Shown: positions 7,253 through 15,627 of the stretch, piece after piece
Numbering within the stretch: position 1 is the stretch's first letter
Layout: every line of letters begins with the position of its first letter
Origin: Shimia_B sp039815465
GTDB lineage: Bacteria; Pseudomonadota; Alphaproteobacteria; Rhodobacterales; Rhodobacteraceae
Length of the DNA stretch: 64,000 nucleotides
Assembly (NCBI GenBank): GCA_039815465.1
Contig: JBCBZG010000003.1
Location: forward strand, 49,698 to 113,697
Direction of reading: 5' to 3'
Translations under genes and position numbers: made by a program
Notes under the pieces: model-generated
Told to the model about the DNA's origin: nothing
What the model saw: the letters and a program-made list of their open reading frames with translations, nothing else
Databases searched by the model: none

Positions 7253-8903
7253 CTAAGTTCCGGCAAAGCACTATGACGGGCAGCAGTCCCACGGCGACAA
7301 TAACCAGGCTGGGGACTGCCGCCCCTTCTAACCGTTCGTCGGCGGCGAGGCGGTGGGCCTGCACCGCCAGGGTGTCATAGTTGAAAGGTCGCAGGATCAG
7401 CGTGGCGGGCAGCTCCTTCATCACGTCCACAAAGACGATGAGAAGCGCTGTCAGCATCGTAGGCCACAGGATAGGCAGGTGGATGCCGCGCACCACACGC
7501 CCCGGGGAACTGCCAAGCACGCGCGCGACCGCGTCGACTTGCGGGTTCAAGGTCGCCAAGCCGCCTTCGAACGTGTTAAGCGCCGCTGCCATAAAGCGCA
7601 CGGCATAGGCTATGATCAACAGCCAGATCGACCCCGTAATCAAAAGCCCCGTGTCGATCCCAAAGCGGGCTTCCATCATGGCGTCGAGCCGGTTGTCGAA
7701 GGCCGCAAAAGGCACCATGAGCCCGACCGCGATCACGCCGCCCGGCACGGCGTAGCCGATGCGCGCAAAATGCCCCGCGGTCGCCGCGGTCCGGCTGGGG
7801 TAAAGCCGCCCCAGCGCGCCAATCATCACCGCAAAGCCCACGGTAAAGACCGCGCCAATCAACGCCAACACGACGGAGTTCCGCAAAAAGCGCAGGTAGC
7901 GGTCCGACAGCAACGTCTGCTCGCTCCCCCAAGCCATCTCGAACAGGACCCCCATGGGCAGCAGAAAGCCAAAGACCACCGGGACAGCACAGAACCCGAG
8001 CGCCCCCCACCGCGCGCGGCCTTTAAGCACCGTGGGCGCGTGCCGCTCTTGCCGTTTGCCTGCGCCGTGGTGCCTAGCGCCCCCGCGTTGGTAACGTTCC
8101 GCCAAGGCCAGCATCAGCGCAAAGGTCAACAGGCACAGGGCCAACTGGGCAGAGGCGCCGCGATCCGTAAAGCCCACCCAAGTGGTGTAGATCCCGGTCG
8201 CGAATGTCTGAACGGCAAAATAGCTGACCGTGCCAAAGTCGGCGATCGTTTCCATCACCGCGAGGAGCACCCCTCCCATGATCGCCGGGCGCGCCAGCGG
8301 CAGCGCCGTCGAAAAGAACGCCCCCCAGGGCCCGCGCCCCAGCGACCGTGCCGCAAGGTAGGCAGTCGAGGATTGCTGTAGGAACGCCGCTCGCGCCAGC
8401 AGATAGACATACGGGTAAAGCACCAGCGTCAGCATCGCCGCCGCCCCGCCGAGCGACCTGATCTCAGGGAACCAATAGTCGCGCGGCCCCCAACCCGTCA
8501 GGTCCCGCAACGCGGTTTGCACAATGCCCGGATGGTCGAGCAGATCGGTATAGGCATAGGCCAACACATAGGCCGGAAAGGCAAAGGGAAGCGCCAGCGC
8601 CACCTCCATCACCCGGCTGCCCGGAAAGCGCGTCATGGTGACGAGCCAGGCACTGCCGGTCCCGATCACAGCTGTGCCCACGCCCACAAGCACAACGAGG
8701 AGCAGCGTCGTACCCGTATACTGCCAAAGCACCGTATCCGCGAGTTGCCGCAGGGTGCTGAGGTCTTGCATCGCTGCGGCGATAACGACCGCCGTGATGG
8801 GAATGAGGCAGAGCCCCGCACCGATCAGCGCCCCCACCCGCAGCATGCGCCCGGAGGAGCGGCGCGCGACTGGCCGCGCCGATACGTCCGGGCTTGCGGT
8901 CAC
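7236..8903 (-). CDS. fbpB: Fe(III) ABC transporter permease, duplicated-domain FbpB type
   Basis: A 555-residue inner-membrane permease with two homologous halves of about six membrane segments each. Each half carries the cytoplasmic EAA loop that contacts the ATPase: AARSLGRGPWGAFF in the first and ARVLGSSPGRVVRG in the second. It pairs functionally with the convergent binding protein at 6104. Its ATG (8903) overlaps the tpiA stop by 4 bp, so it is translationally coupled to a glycolytic gene. No ABC ATPase gene adjoins; one must be supplied from elsewhere. Confidence 0.92.
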   Translation of the reverse strand: MTASPDVSARPVARRSSGRMLRVGALIGAGLCLIPITAVVIAAAMQDLSTLRQLADTVLWQYTGTTLLLVVLVGVGTAVIGTGSAWLVTMTRFPGSRVMEVALALPFAFPAYVLAYAYTDLLDHPGIVQTALRDLTGWGPRDYWFPEIRSLGGAAAMLTLVLYPYVYLLARAAFLQQSSTAYLAARSLGRGPWGAFFSTALPLARPAIMGGVLLAVMETIADFGTVSYFAVQTFATGIYTTWVGFTDRGASAQLALCLLTFALMLALAERYQRGGARHHGAGKRQERHAPTVLKGRARWGALGFCAVPVVFGFLLPMGVLFEMAWGSEQTLLSDRYLRFLRNSVVLALIGAVFTVGFAVMIGALGRLYPSRTAATAGHFARIGYAVPGGVIAVGLMVPFAAFDNRLDAMMEARFGIDTGLLITGSIWLLIIAYAVRFMAAALNTFEGGLATLNPQVDAVARVLGSSPGRVVRGIHLPILWPTMLTALLIVFVDVMKELPATLILRPFNYDTLAVQAHRLAADERLEGAAVPSLVIVAVGLLPVIVLCRNLGRRNP

Positions 8904-9643
8904 TGAGCGGCCTCAAGCGCCTCAATAATCGGGTTGAAATCATCAGCCGTCAGGCTCGCGCCGCCCACAAGCGCACCGTCGACATCGCCGATTGCGAAAA
9001 TTTCCGCCGCGTTGCCTGCTTTAACGGACCCGCCGTAGAGCAGCCGCACCTCCCCTGCGTCGGGGACGAGCGGAACGAGCGTTGCACGCAGCGCGGCGTG
9101 AACCTCGGCGATTTGGTCCGCCGTCGCGACGACCCCGGTGCCGATGGCCCAAACGGGCTCGTAGGCGATGACCGTTGTCAAACCGCTCGCGCCGTGGGGG
9201 AGGGAGCCGCGGAGCTGGGTGCGCACAACGTCGAGCGTGCGGCCTGCCTCTCGGTCCTCCAGCGTCTCTCCGATACACACGATGGCCACGAGGCCCGCCG
9301 CAATGGCAGCCTCAGCTTTGGCTTTGACCACGGCGTCGGTTTCGCCGTGATCAGCGCGGCGCTCGGAATGGCCCACGATGACGGCGCTCGCGCCCGCTTC
9401 TGCCAGCATGGGCGCGGCGATATCCCCGGTATGGGCGCCGGAGGTTGCGGCGTGGCAATCCTGGGCACCAAGCGCCACCGACGAATTCGCCAGCGCCTCC
9501 GCCAGGCGCGACAGGAGCGTGGCGGGTGGGCACAATAAGATGTCGACGCCCGGCGCAGGATGGGCGAGCGATACGCCGCGCGCCTCCGCGATGGCGGCGG
9601 TCATCCCGTTCATTTTCCAGTTTCCGGCAGCTAGTTTGCGCAT
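8900..9643 (-). CDS. tpiA: Triosephosphate isomerase
   Basis: Interconverts dihydroxyacetone phosphate and glyceraldehyde 3-phosphate in glycolysis and gluconeogenesis. 247 residues, the normal length. All active-site residues are visible: Lys in GNWKMNG near the N-terminus, His in VIVGHSERR, Glu in AYEPVWAIGTG, and the phosphate-binding LLYGGSVKAGN. The stop overlaps the start of the iron permease by 4 bp (ATGA), an uncommon pairing. Start ATG at 9643. Confidence 0.97.
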   Translation of the reverse strand: MRKLAAGNWKMNGMTAAIAEARGVSLAHPAPGVDILLCPPATLLSRLAEALANSSVALGAQDCHAATSGAHTGDIAAPMLAEAGASAVIVGHSERRADHGETDAVVKAKAEAAIAAGLVAIVCIGETLEDREAGRTLDVVRTQLRGSLPHGASGLTTVIAYEPVWAIGTGVVATADQIAEVHAALRATLVPLVPDAGEVRLLYGGSVKAGNAAEIFAIGDVDGALVGGASLTADDFNPIIEALEAAQ

Positions 9644-9691
9644 CGCACTCTCCCCAAGGTCGCGGTCACATTGCGGGCCGCGGGCCGCGCG

Positions 9692-10078
9692 TCAAGTCAG
9701 CTTTGGCACCCCGGCGGCGGTCATGGTCGCCACATCCTCGAACTTGATCGATTCCCCGCATCCGCAGGCATCGACCACGTTGGGGTTTTTGAACTTGAAC
9801 GCGGATTCCAGGAGCGAAACCTCGTAGTCGATCTCTGTCCCAAAGAGGAACATCTGCGCCATGGGCGCGATCAGCACCCGGGCGCCGTCCTGTTCGACGA
9901 CCTCGTCAGAAGGGCCAGCAGCATCAACATAGTCCATGGTGTATTCCATGCCCGCACAGCCGCCCTTTTTGACCCCAATCTTGAGGCCAAACTTATCGCC
10001 TTTGCCCATGAGCTTAGCGATCTGCTTTACAGCGGCGGGGGTCATCGTGATGGGGGCTTGCCCGGGTATGCCAAACAT
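9692..10078 (-). CDS. A-type iron-sulfur carrier protein (IscA/SufA/ErpA family)
   Basis: A 128-residue cluster carrier that delivers Fe-S clusters to apoproteins. The three conserved cysteines are present: KKGGCAGMEY and, near the end, DACGCGES. The N-terminal TPAAVKQIAKLM begins the HesB fold. AGGAG sits about 9 nt before ATG 10078. It runs in the same direction as tpiA but about 50 bp upstream, so the two may share a transcript. The sequence does not decide between SufA and ErpA. Confidence 0.92.
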   Translation of the reverse strand: MFGIPGQAPITMTPAAVKQIAKLMGKGDKFGLKIGVKKGGCAGMEYTMDYVDAAGPSDEVVEQDGARVLIAPMAQMFLFGTEIDYEVSLLESAFKFKNPNVVDACGCGESIKFEDVATMTAAGVPKLT

Positions 10079-10203
10079 CGGCGTCTCCTGCGTCTACGCG
10101 CAAAATAGGGGCAAAGAGGGCCCGGCTCAAGCCCGCGCAGGCGAGATGCTATGGACAGTTGCGCCAAGCGCTTCATACTGACCTCCAAGAGATGGAGGAC
10201 CCC

Positions 10204-11019
10204 ATGAAATCACTACTGCTCGGAACCGCCCTGACATTTTCCGCCACCGCCACCCTGGCAGGCGGGCATCTGTGCTACGAAGGCAAGACCCTGACCGAAG
10301 GCAAGCTGACCGTCGCCACTGGCAACCCCGCCTACTACCCTTGGGTGATGGACGACGCGCCCGAAAGCGGCATGGGCTTTGAAGCCGCCGTCGCCTACGC
10401 CGTGGCCGAGGAAATGGGCATCGCCGCGGAGGACGTGGTCTGGGTCCGCACCTCTTTCGACGAAGCGATCCAACCAGGCGCAAAGAACTTTGACGTCAAC
10501 ATGCAGCAATATTCTATCACCGCCGAACGCGACATGATGGTCGATTTCTCCGCCCCCTACTACTCTGCCGCGATGGCTGTGCTGGCAGTGGGTGACGCAA
10601 CGAGCACACCTGCGACGGTTGGCGATCTTAAGACATTGAAATGGGGCGCGGTGGGCACAACGACGGCTGTGCCAAAGCTTATGGCCACGATCGAACCTGA
10701 CAGCTCCCCGCTGCTTTACGGCGACAATGCGGATGTGACGGCGGCCATGCAGGCCGGGCAGATTGATGCGGCGCTGTTTGATTTGCCCACGGCGCTCTTC
10801 CTGTCTGCGGTCGTGGTCTCTGATTCTGCGATCATCGGCCAGTTCCCCGCCGACCGCGCGGAAACCCCGGACCAGTTCGGGATGCTGATGGAAGAGGGCA
10901 ATCCGCTGAAAGAGTGCATCGATGATGCGCTCGCGTCTCTGACCGAAAGCGGCGCGCTTGCCGCGATTGAGGCGCAGTGGCTGCAAGACACAACCGGCGT
11001 CCCGCTTATCGCTGAATGA
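10204..11019 (+). CDS. Polar amino-acid ABC transporter substrate-binding protein
   Basis: Periplasmic solute-binding protein, family 3, 271 residues. Signal peptide at residues 1-19 (MKSLLLGTALTFSATATLA). The family pattern is visible in GFEAAVAYAVAEEMG, FDVNMQQYSITAERD and VDFSAPYYSA. ATG 10204 follows GGAGGA by 4 nt. First gene of a three-gene operon; its stop overlaps the permease start by 4 bp. The exact amino acid is not readable. Confidence 0.93.
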   Translation: MKSLLLGTALTFSATATLAGGHLCYEGKTLTEGKLTVATGNPAYYPWVMDDAPESGMGFEAAVAYAVAEEMGIAAEDVVWVRTSFDEAIQPGAKNFDVNMQQYSITAERDMMVDFSAPYYSAAMAVLAVGDATSTPATVGDLKTLKWGAVGTTTAVPKLMATIEPDSSPLLYGDNADVTAAMQAGQIDAALFDLPTALFLSAVVVSDSAIIGQFPADRAETPDQFGMLMEEGNPLKECIDDALASLTESGALAAIEAQWLQDTTGVPLIAE

Positions 11020-11852
11020 GCGTGACCCGCGAGGCGCCGCGCAAAACGCGGCGCCAAATCTACGAGGATAAGCTCAAGCGCCGCTCGCTGATCATCGCGG
11101 GCGGCTCCACTGCGGCCGTGTTTGCCGCGGTGATCATCCTCGTGCCCATGGCGCCGGGGTGGGACAAGGTCGCGCGCAGCTTTTTCAACGGCGACGTCTT
11201 TCAACGGACGTTCCCGGGGCTCGTCGAGGCGTTCCTTCAGAACCTTATGATCTTTGCCTGGTCGGCGCCGATCATCGCCATTCTGGGCCTTTTCATCGCA
11301 CTGATGCGGGACGCACGGTCGCCGGTGCTCTTTCCACTGCGCATCTTTGGGGCGGCCTACACGGACATTTTCCGCGGGTTGCCTGTGATCTTGACCGTCT
11401 ACCTGATTGGCTTTGGGATACCGGGCCTCGGGCTGCCGCGGCCGTGGAACTCCCCCTATATCTGGGGCACGGTCGCCCTGGTGCTGACCTATTCCGCTTA
11501 TGTGGCGGAGATTTTTCGCAGCGGGATCGAAAGCGTCCACAGCTCGCAGCGGGCTGCGGCGCAGTCGCTGGGGCTGAGCGAACGGGACACGATGCGCTAC
11601 GTGATCCTCCCGCAGGCGATCCGGCGGGTGATCCCGGCCCAAATGAACATGCTGATCGCGTTGCAGAAAGACGTCGCGCTGTTGAGCTTCATTGGCCCGG
11701 TGGAGATCTTTCGCCAAGCGGGGGTCTACAAATCGCTGCTTGCGAATTTCACGCCCTATGTCGGCGCGGCGATCATCTTTCTAATTGTGACAATCCCCGC
11801 AACGCGTTACGCCGATTACCTAATCCAAAAACAAGCGCGGGAGCGGTCCTGA
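11016..11852 (+). CDS. Polar amino-acid ABC transporter permease
   Basis: A 278-residue inner-membrane permease of the His/Gln family. A basic N-terminus (RKTRRQIYEDKLKRRS) precedes the first membrane segment, and about five or six segments follow. The EAA loop that docks the ATPase is AAAQSLGLSERDTMRYVILPQ. Only one permease gene is present, so it probably works as a homodimer. It is coupled by overlap to the genes on both sides (11016-11019, and 11852). Confidence 0.92.
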   Translation: MSVTREAPRKTRRQIYEDKLKRRSLIIAGGSTAAVFAAVIILVPMAPGWDKVARSFFNGDVFQRTFPGLVEAFLQNLMIFAWSAPIIAILGLFIALMRDARSPVLFPLRIFGAAYTDIFRGLPVILTVYLIGFGIPGLGLPRPWNSPYIWGTVALVLTYSAYVAEIFRSGIESVHSSQRAAAQSLGLSERDTMRYVILPQAIRRVIPAQMNMLIALQKDVALLSFIGPVEIFRQAGVYKSLLANFTPYVGAAIIFLIVTIPATRYADYLIQKQARERS

Positions 11853-12583
11853 TGCCCAAGCTCGCGCTGCGCGACGTGGTCAAAGAGTTTGGCACAAACC
11901 GGGTCTGCGACGGCATCACACTCGACGTTGAAGCGGGCGAGATGGTGTGCCTGATCGGCGCGTCTGGCGCCGGGAAATCCACCCTTTTGCGCTGCATAAA
12001 CCTTCTCGAACCCATTGAAGACGGGGAGATTTTCTTGGATGGCGACGATATCTCCGTCCCCGGGCGCGACCCGGAGCCTGTACGTCGCAGGATCGGGATG
12101 GTGTTTCAAAGCTACAACCTTTTCCCCCACATGACCGCCGCAGAAAACGTCATGCTCGCGCCGCGCCGCGTGCGCAAAATGAGCGTTAGCGCTCTACGCC
12201 CTGAAATCACAGCGCTTTTTGACCGTTTCGGGTTGGCCGACCGGATGGGGCACTATCCGGATCAGCTCTCTGGCGGGCAGCAGCAGCGGGTGGCGATCAT
12301 ACGGGCGCTCGCTATGCGCCCTGAGGTGATGCTCTTTGACGAGATCACCAGCGCGCTCGACCCGCAGCTCGTGGGTGAGGTGCTCGACGTGCTGCGCGCG
12401 CTCAAGGATGACGGAATGACCATGGTCCTTGCGACACATGAGATGACCTTTGCCCGCGAAGCCGCTGATAAGGTGTGCTTTCTTAAGGATGGGAAAATCC
12501 TAGAAAGCGGGCCGCCAAGGGACATTTTTGGCAATCCGCAGCGCGCGGAAACGCAGGAATTCCTGCGCCGCGCCTTGAAGTAG
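11852..12583 (+). CDS. Polar amino-acid ABC transporter ATP-binding protein
   Basis: A 243-residue ABC ATPase that powers the permease at 11016. Walker A GASGAGKST, signature LSGGQQQRVAIIRAL, Walker B MLFDEITSALD and the switch His in ATHEM are intact. ATG 11852 shares its A with the TGA stop of the permease. The frame is open upstream through the permease gene, so a longer start is possible on paper, but the family N-terminus begins at this methionine. Confidence 0.94.
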   Translation: MPKLALRDVVKEFGTNRVCDGITLDVEAGEMVCLIGASGAGKSTLLRCINLLEPIEDGEIFLDGDDISVPGRDPEPVRRRIGMVFQSYNLFPHMTAAENVMLAPRRVRKMSVSALRPEITALFDRFGLADRMGHYPDQLSGGQQQRVAIIRALAMRPEVMLFDEITSALDPQLVGEVLDVLRALKDDGMTMVLATHEMTFAREAADKVCFLKDGKILESGPPRDIFGNPQRAETQEFLRRALK

Positions 12584-12585
12584 CG

Positions 12586-13146
12586 CTAGCCGAGCGGGCG
12601 TGCCGAGTTTCCGGCGACGGTCTGACCTGGCGCTACGTCGCGCGTGACCACAGCGCCAGCGCCAACGATGGCGCCGTCACCGATGGACACGCCCGGTAGA
12701 ATTAACGCACCGCCGCCGATCCATACATCCGCGCCGATGGTGATGGGCTTGCCTAGTTCAAGAAACGCAGCACGGCTTTCGGCATCGCGCGGGTGGTCCG
12801 CCGCCAAAAGCTGGGTCATCGGTCCGATTTGCGTGCGATCTCCGATGGTTACGGGGCATATATCAAGCACCGTGCACCCGTAGTTAAAGAATACGTCATC
12901 GCCCAGGTGGATGTTGGTCCCGTAATCCACGTAAAAAGGCGTGCGGATGGCTGGGGACCGGCCATAGGACCCGAGCAGAGCCTTAAGCAGCGGCGCGCGC
13001 GTGTGGCCATCGGCCACTGTGGTGGCATTGTAAGCGGCCATGAGCTGCTGTGCTTTGGCGCGGGCGGCCACAAGCTCCGGATCGCCGGGGCGATATGGGT
13101 CGCCTGCGACCATCTTTTCGCGCTCAGAGCGTTGGTCTTTGGACAT
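12586..13146 (-). CDS. Sugar/maltose O-acetyltransferase, left-handed beta-helix type
   Basis: A 186-residue acetyl-CoA-dependent acetyltransferase of the LacA/Maa/NodL family. The N-terminal cap MVAGDPYRPGDPELV is typical. Hexapeptide repeats follow (ITIGADVWIGGGALILPG, then SIGDGAIVGAGAVVTRD). The catalytic His is in LLAADHPRD. It is convergent with the amino-acid transporter ATPase, with only 2 bp between stops. The natural acceptor is unknown. Confidence 0.9.
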   Translation of the reverse strand: MSKDQRSEREKMVAGDPYRPGDPELVAARAKAQQLMAAYNATTVADGHTRAPLLKALLGSYGRSPAIRTPFYVDYGTNIHLGDDVFFNYGCTVLDICPVTIGDRTQIGPMTQLLAADHPRDAESRAAFLELGKPITIGADVWIGGGALILPGVSIGDGAIVGAGAVVTRDVAPGQTVAGNSARPLG

Positions 13147-13175
13147 GAGGGTTAAGGCGTAGGCACTTAAAAAGA

Positions 13176-13544
13176 CTACATAAAGCCAAGCTCTAGGCGT
13201 GCTTCTTCGCTCATCATGTCCATGCCCCAGGGCGGGTCCCAGGTGATCTCGACATCCACTTGCTTTACACCCGGCAATGGCTCAATCGCGTCCGCGACCC
13301 AGCCTGGCATGTCTTCGGCCACAGGGCAGCCCGGCGCGGTCAGCGTCATAATGACGAGCACCGCGTTTTCGTCAGTCACCGAGATCGTGTAGACGAGGCC
13401 CAGGTCAAAGATATTCACCGGGATTTCAGGGTCGTAGACCGTGCGGATCGCCTCCACAATTTGGTCATAGAGCGCATGCGAGGTCGTCGACGGACGGATC
13501 AGCATGTCGTCATCGGCGGGCATGTCTGTGCTCATGTCGTTCAT
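13176..13544 (-). CDS. MIP18/PaaD-like Fe-S cluster assembly factor (SUF-associated DUF59)
   Basis: A 122-residue protein built on the DUF59 fold: RTVYDPEIPVNIFDLGLVY followed by TLTAPGCPVAEDMP with the conserved Cys. Such proteins help load Fe-S clusters in the SUF pathway (SufT/MIP18). GAGGAG precedes ATG 13544 by about 7 nt; an upstream in-frame start at 13598 would add 18 residues without a ribosome site. With the A-type carrier at 9692 it is the second Fe-S assembly gene in the area, though not in one operon. Confidence 0.88.
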   Translation of the reverse strand: MNDMSTDMPADDDMLIRPSTTSHALYDQIVEAIRTVYDPEIPVNIFDLGLVYTISVTDENAVLVIMTLTAPGCPVAEDMPGWVADAIEPLPGVKQVDVEITWDPPWGMDMMSEEARLELGFM

Positions 13545-13650
13545 GGTGGGGCTCCTCAACCTCTCCCATATAGGGGGCGAGGCGCGAGGCGTAAACACTT
13601 GGTCACCGGGCGATCTGTCACGAAAGCGCGGATGTTGAGGCCAGTTACGT

Positions 13651-14718
13651 CTATGGCCTGGCTTGCGGGTCCGGTCCGCCCAGTCGGGTGATGTCAGCGC
13701 AAAGCGTCGATGCCGCTGACAGCGCGCGGCCCGTCGCGAGTGCCATCTGCGGCAGGATCATCCACTCCAGCATCCAGGCGGCGCCGGAGCGTTCTTGTTC
13801 ATGGACCAACGCTTGGTGCATCCCAGCGAGCTGGGTGGCGTTGAACCGCGCGAGCGTAACGAGCAGTTCGGCCAGGATCGGGTTCGATTTATGCGCCATG
13901 GCCGAGGACCCACCGCCGCCCGCCAGCGCGATATCTCCAAGGCTCTGCTGCGCCATCAGCGTTACATCCTGCCCGATCTTACCCAATGATCCCGTGATCA
14001 ACGACAAACGCCCCGCGTAATCTGCGATGGCCGTGCGGTCGCTGTGCCAGACGGGCCCGCTTGCGAGGCCCAGCGTGTCCGCCATATGCGCGGCGATGGC
14101 GTCTCCATCGGGCGCAAACGCGTCGCGCGTGCCCACCGGTCCGCCCAGTTGCAACCGCTCCACCCGCGGGCGGCCTGCGGTCAGCGCAGCGATATGGTCC
14201 GCGAGGGGCTGCTGCCAGCTGCGTATCCGGTCCGCGACCTTGATGGGCAGCGCCGCTTGCATGCGTGTCCGCGCCATCAGCGGCTGCGCGCCGTGATCGT
14301 GGGACAGCGCGCCCAACGCCGCGTCTAGCGTTGTGAGGCGTGCGATCAAAAGCTCAGTCGTGGCCCGCAATGTCAGCGACAGCGCCGTGTCGAGCACATC
14401 CTGGGAGGTGGCGCCGGTGTGAATGGCCTCGGGCCTCGGGGCCCCGGCGCGGAGCTGACGCACAAAGGCCGGGATAGGCAGACCGTCGCGGGCCGTACCC
14501 GCCGCCAGCGCCGCAGGGTCGAGCGGGGCGGTGGCGATATGGGCCGCCGCTGCCGCCCCTTGGCCGGCCGGAAGGCGGCCTGCCGCCTCCAACGCGTGGG
14601 CCAGCGCGGCCTCAAAGCTGCGGTAGTGGGCCAACTGCGCGTCTGCCGACCAAAGCGCAGACAGCGCCTCATCGCCAAAAAGTGCCCCGAGCCAAGGGTG
14701 ATGCGCCGTGTCCGTCAT
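13651..14718 (-). CDS. pcaB: 3-carboxy-cis,cis-muconate cycloisomerase
   Basis: Lactonising step of the protocatechuate branch of the beta-ketoadipate pathway. A member of the fumarase/argininosuccinate-lyase superfamily: HTGATSQDVLDTALS and the loop GGSSAMAHKSNP (usual GSSxMPxKxN, with Pro replaced by Ala). It has 355 residues, shorter than the roughly 450 of pseudomonad PcaB, and lacks the C-terminal helical part. It starts 4 bp inside the BKACE gene upstream, so the two are translationally coupled. No pcaGH, pcaC or pcaD is in the window. Confidence 0.88.
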   Translation of the reverse strand: MTDTAHHPWLGALFGDEALSALWSADAQLAHYRSFEAALAHALEAAGRLPAGQGAAAAAHIATAPLDPAALAAGTARDGLPIPAFVRQLRAGAPRPEAIHTGATSQDVLDTALSLTLRATTELLIARLTTLDAALGALSHDHGAQPLMARTRMQAALPIKVADRIRSWQQPLADHIAALTAGRPRVERLQLGGPVGTRDAFAPDGDAIAAHMADTLGLASGPVWHSDRTAIADYAGRLSLITGSLGKIGQDVTLMAQQSLGDIALAGGGGSSAMAHKSNPILAELLVTLARFNATQLAGMHQALVHEQERSGAAWMLEWMILPQMALATGRALSAASTLCADITRLGGPDPQARP

Positions 14719-15548
14719 GCCGCTTTAAGCCCTAGGATCTGGCGGGCCTCGCCGCATGTGGCCACCGGGCGCGCATACCGCTCGCAAAGCTCCGTCACCC
14801 GCCGCACAAGCGCTGCGTTCGATGGCGCGAGCGTGTCGCGGTCCAACCGCACGTTGTCTTCGAGCCCTGTGCGCGCATGGCCCCCCAGCGACACCGCCCA
14901 TTCGTTCAGTGTGATCTGCCCGGGCCCGATCCCCGCTGCGCACCAAGGCGCATCATCGCCAAAGAGCCGCTTAACCGTGCGGATGTAGAATTCGAACACG
15001 TCCCGATCCACGGGCATGGCGTTTTTCACACCCATCACGAACTGCACATAGGGCGTGGCTGACAGCTTACCGTCCGCCTGCATTCGCGCGGCATGAAGGA
15101 TGTGACCGAGGTCAAACGCCTCTATCTCCGGCTTCACGCCGTGGGTCTGCATTTCTGCGGCGAGCCAATCGACGAGATCGGGCGGGTTCTCGTAGACGCG
15201 GGTGGGGAAGTTGTTGGACCCCACAGTGAGGGACGCCATGTCGGGCCCAAGCGGCAGCATCCCGCCACGCTCCTTGCCCGCACCAGAGCGTCCGCCGGTG
15301 GAGAACTGGATGATCATGCCGGGGCAGTGCGTTTCGATGCCCTCTTTGAGGCGGGCGAACTTGTCAGGGTCCGATGACGGGCTTTGATCGGCGTTGCGTA
15401 CATGGGCGTGGACGATGCTCGCGCCCGCTTCAAACGCCTCATGGGTACTTTCGACCTGTTCGGCGATGGAAATCGGCACGGCAGGATTGCTGGCCTTGGT
15501 GGCAACCGACCCGGTGATCGCAACGCAGATGATGCAGGGCTTAGTCAT
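14715..15548 (-). CDS. Beta-keto acid cleavage enzyme (BKACE, DUF849)
   Basis: A 277-residue TIM-barrel, Zn-dependent enzyme that condenses a beta-keto acid with acetyl-CoA to give acetoacetate and a new CoA ester. Seen: the metal-binding HAHVRNAD, FSTGGRSGAG and MASLTVGSNNFP. The family has many substrates. Coupling to pcaB suggests beta-ketoadipate, giving succinyl-CoA and acetoacetate, in place of the PcaIJ/PcaF pair; that is inference from context. Start ATG 15548. Confidence 0.88.
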   Translation of the reverse strand: MTKPCIICVAITGSVATKASNPAVPISIAEQVESTHEAFEAGASIVHAHVRNADQSPSSDPDKFARLKEGIETHCPGMIIQFSTGGRSGAGKERGGMLPLGPDMASLTVGSNNFPTRVYENPPDLVDWLAAEMQTHGVKPEIEAFDLGHILHAARMQADGKLSATPYVQFVMGVKNAMPVDRDVFEFYIRTVKRLFGDDAPWCAAGIGPGQITLNEWAVSLGGHARTGLEDNVRLDRDTLAPSNAALVRRVTELCERYARPVATCGEARQILGLKAA

Positions 15549-15627
15549 TGCGTTGGCCCGCGGTCAGGGCGCCAAGGCGCCAAGTATCTGTGCCTGAGGT
15601 CGGGCAATCAAACATGGCGTCCCTCCC

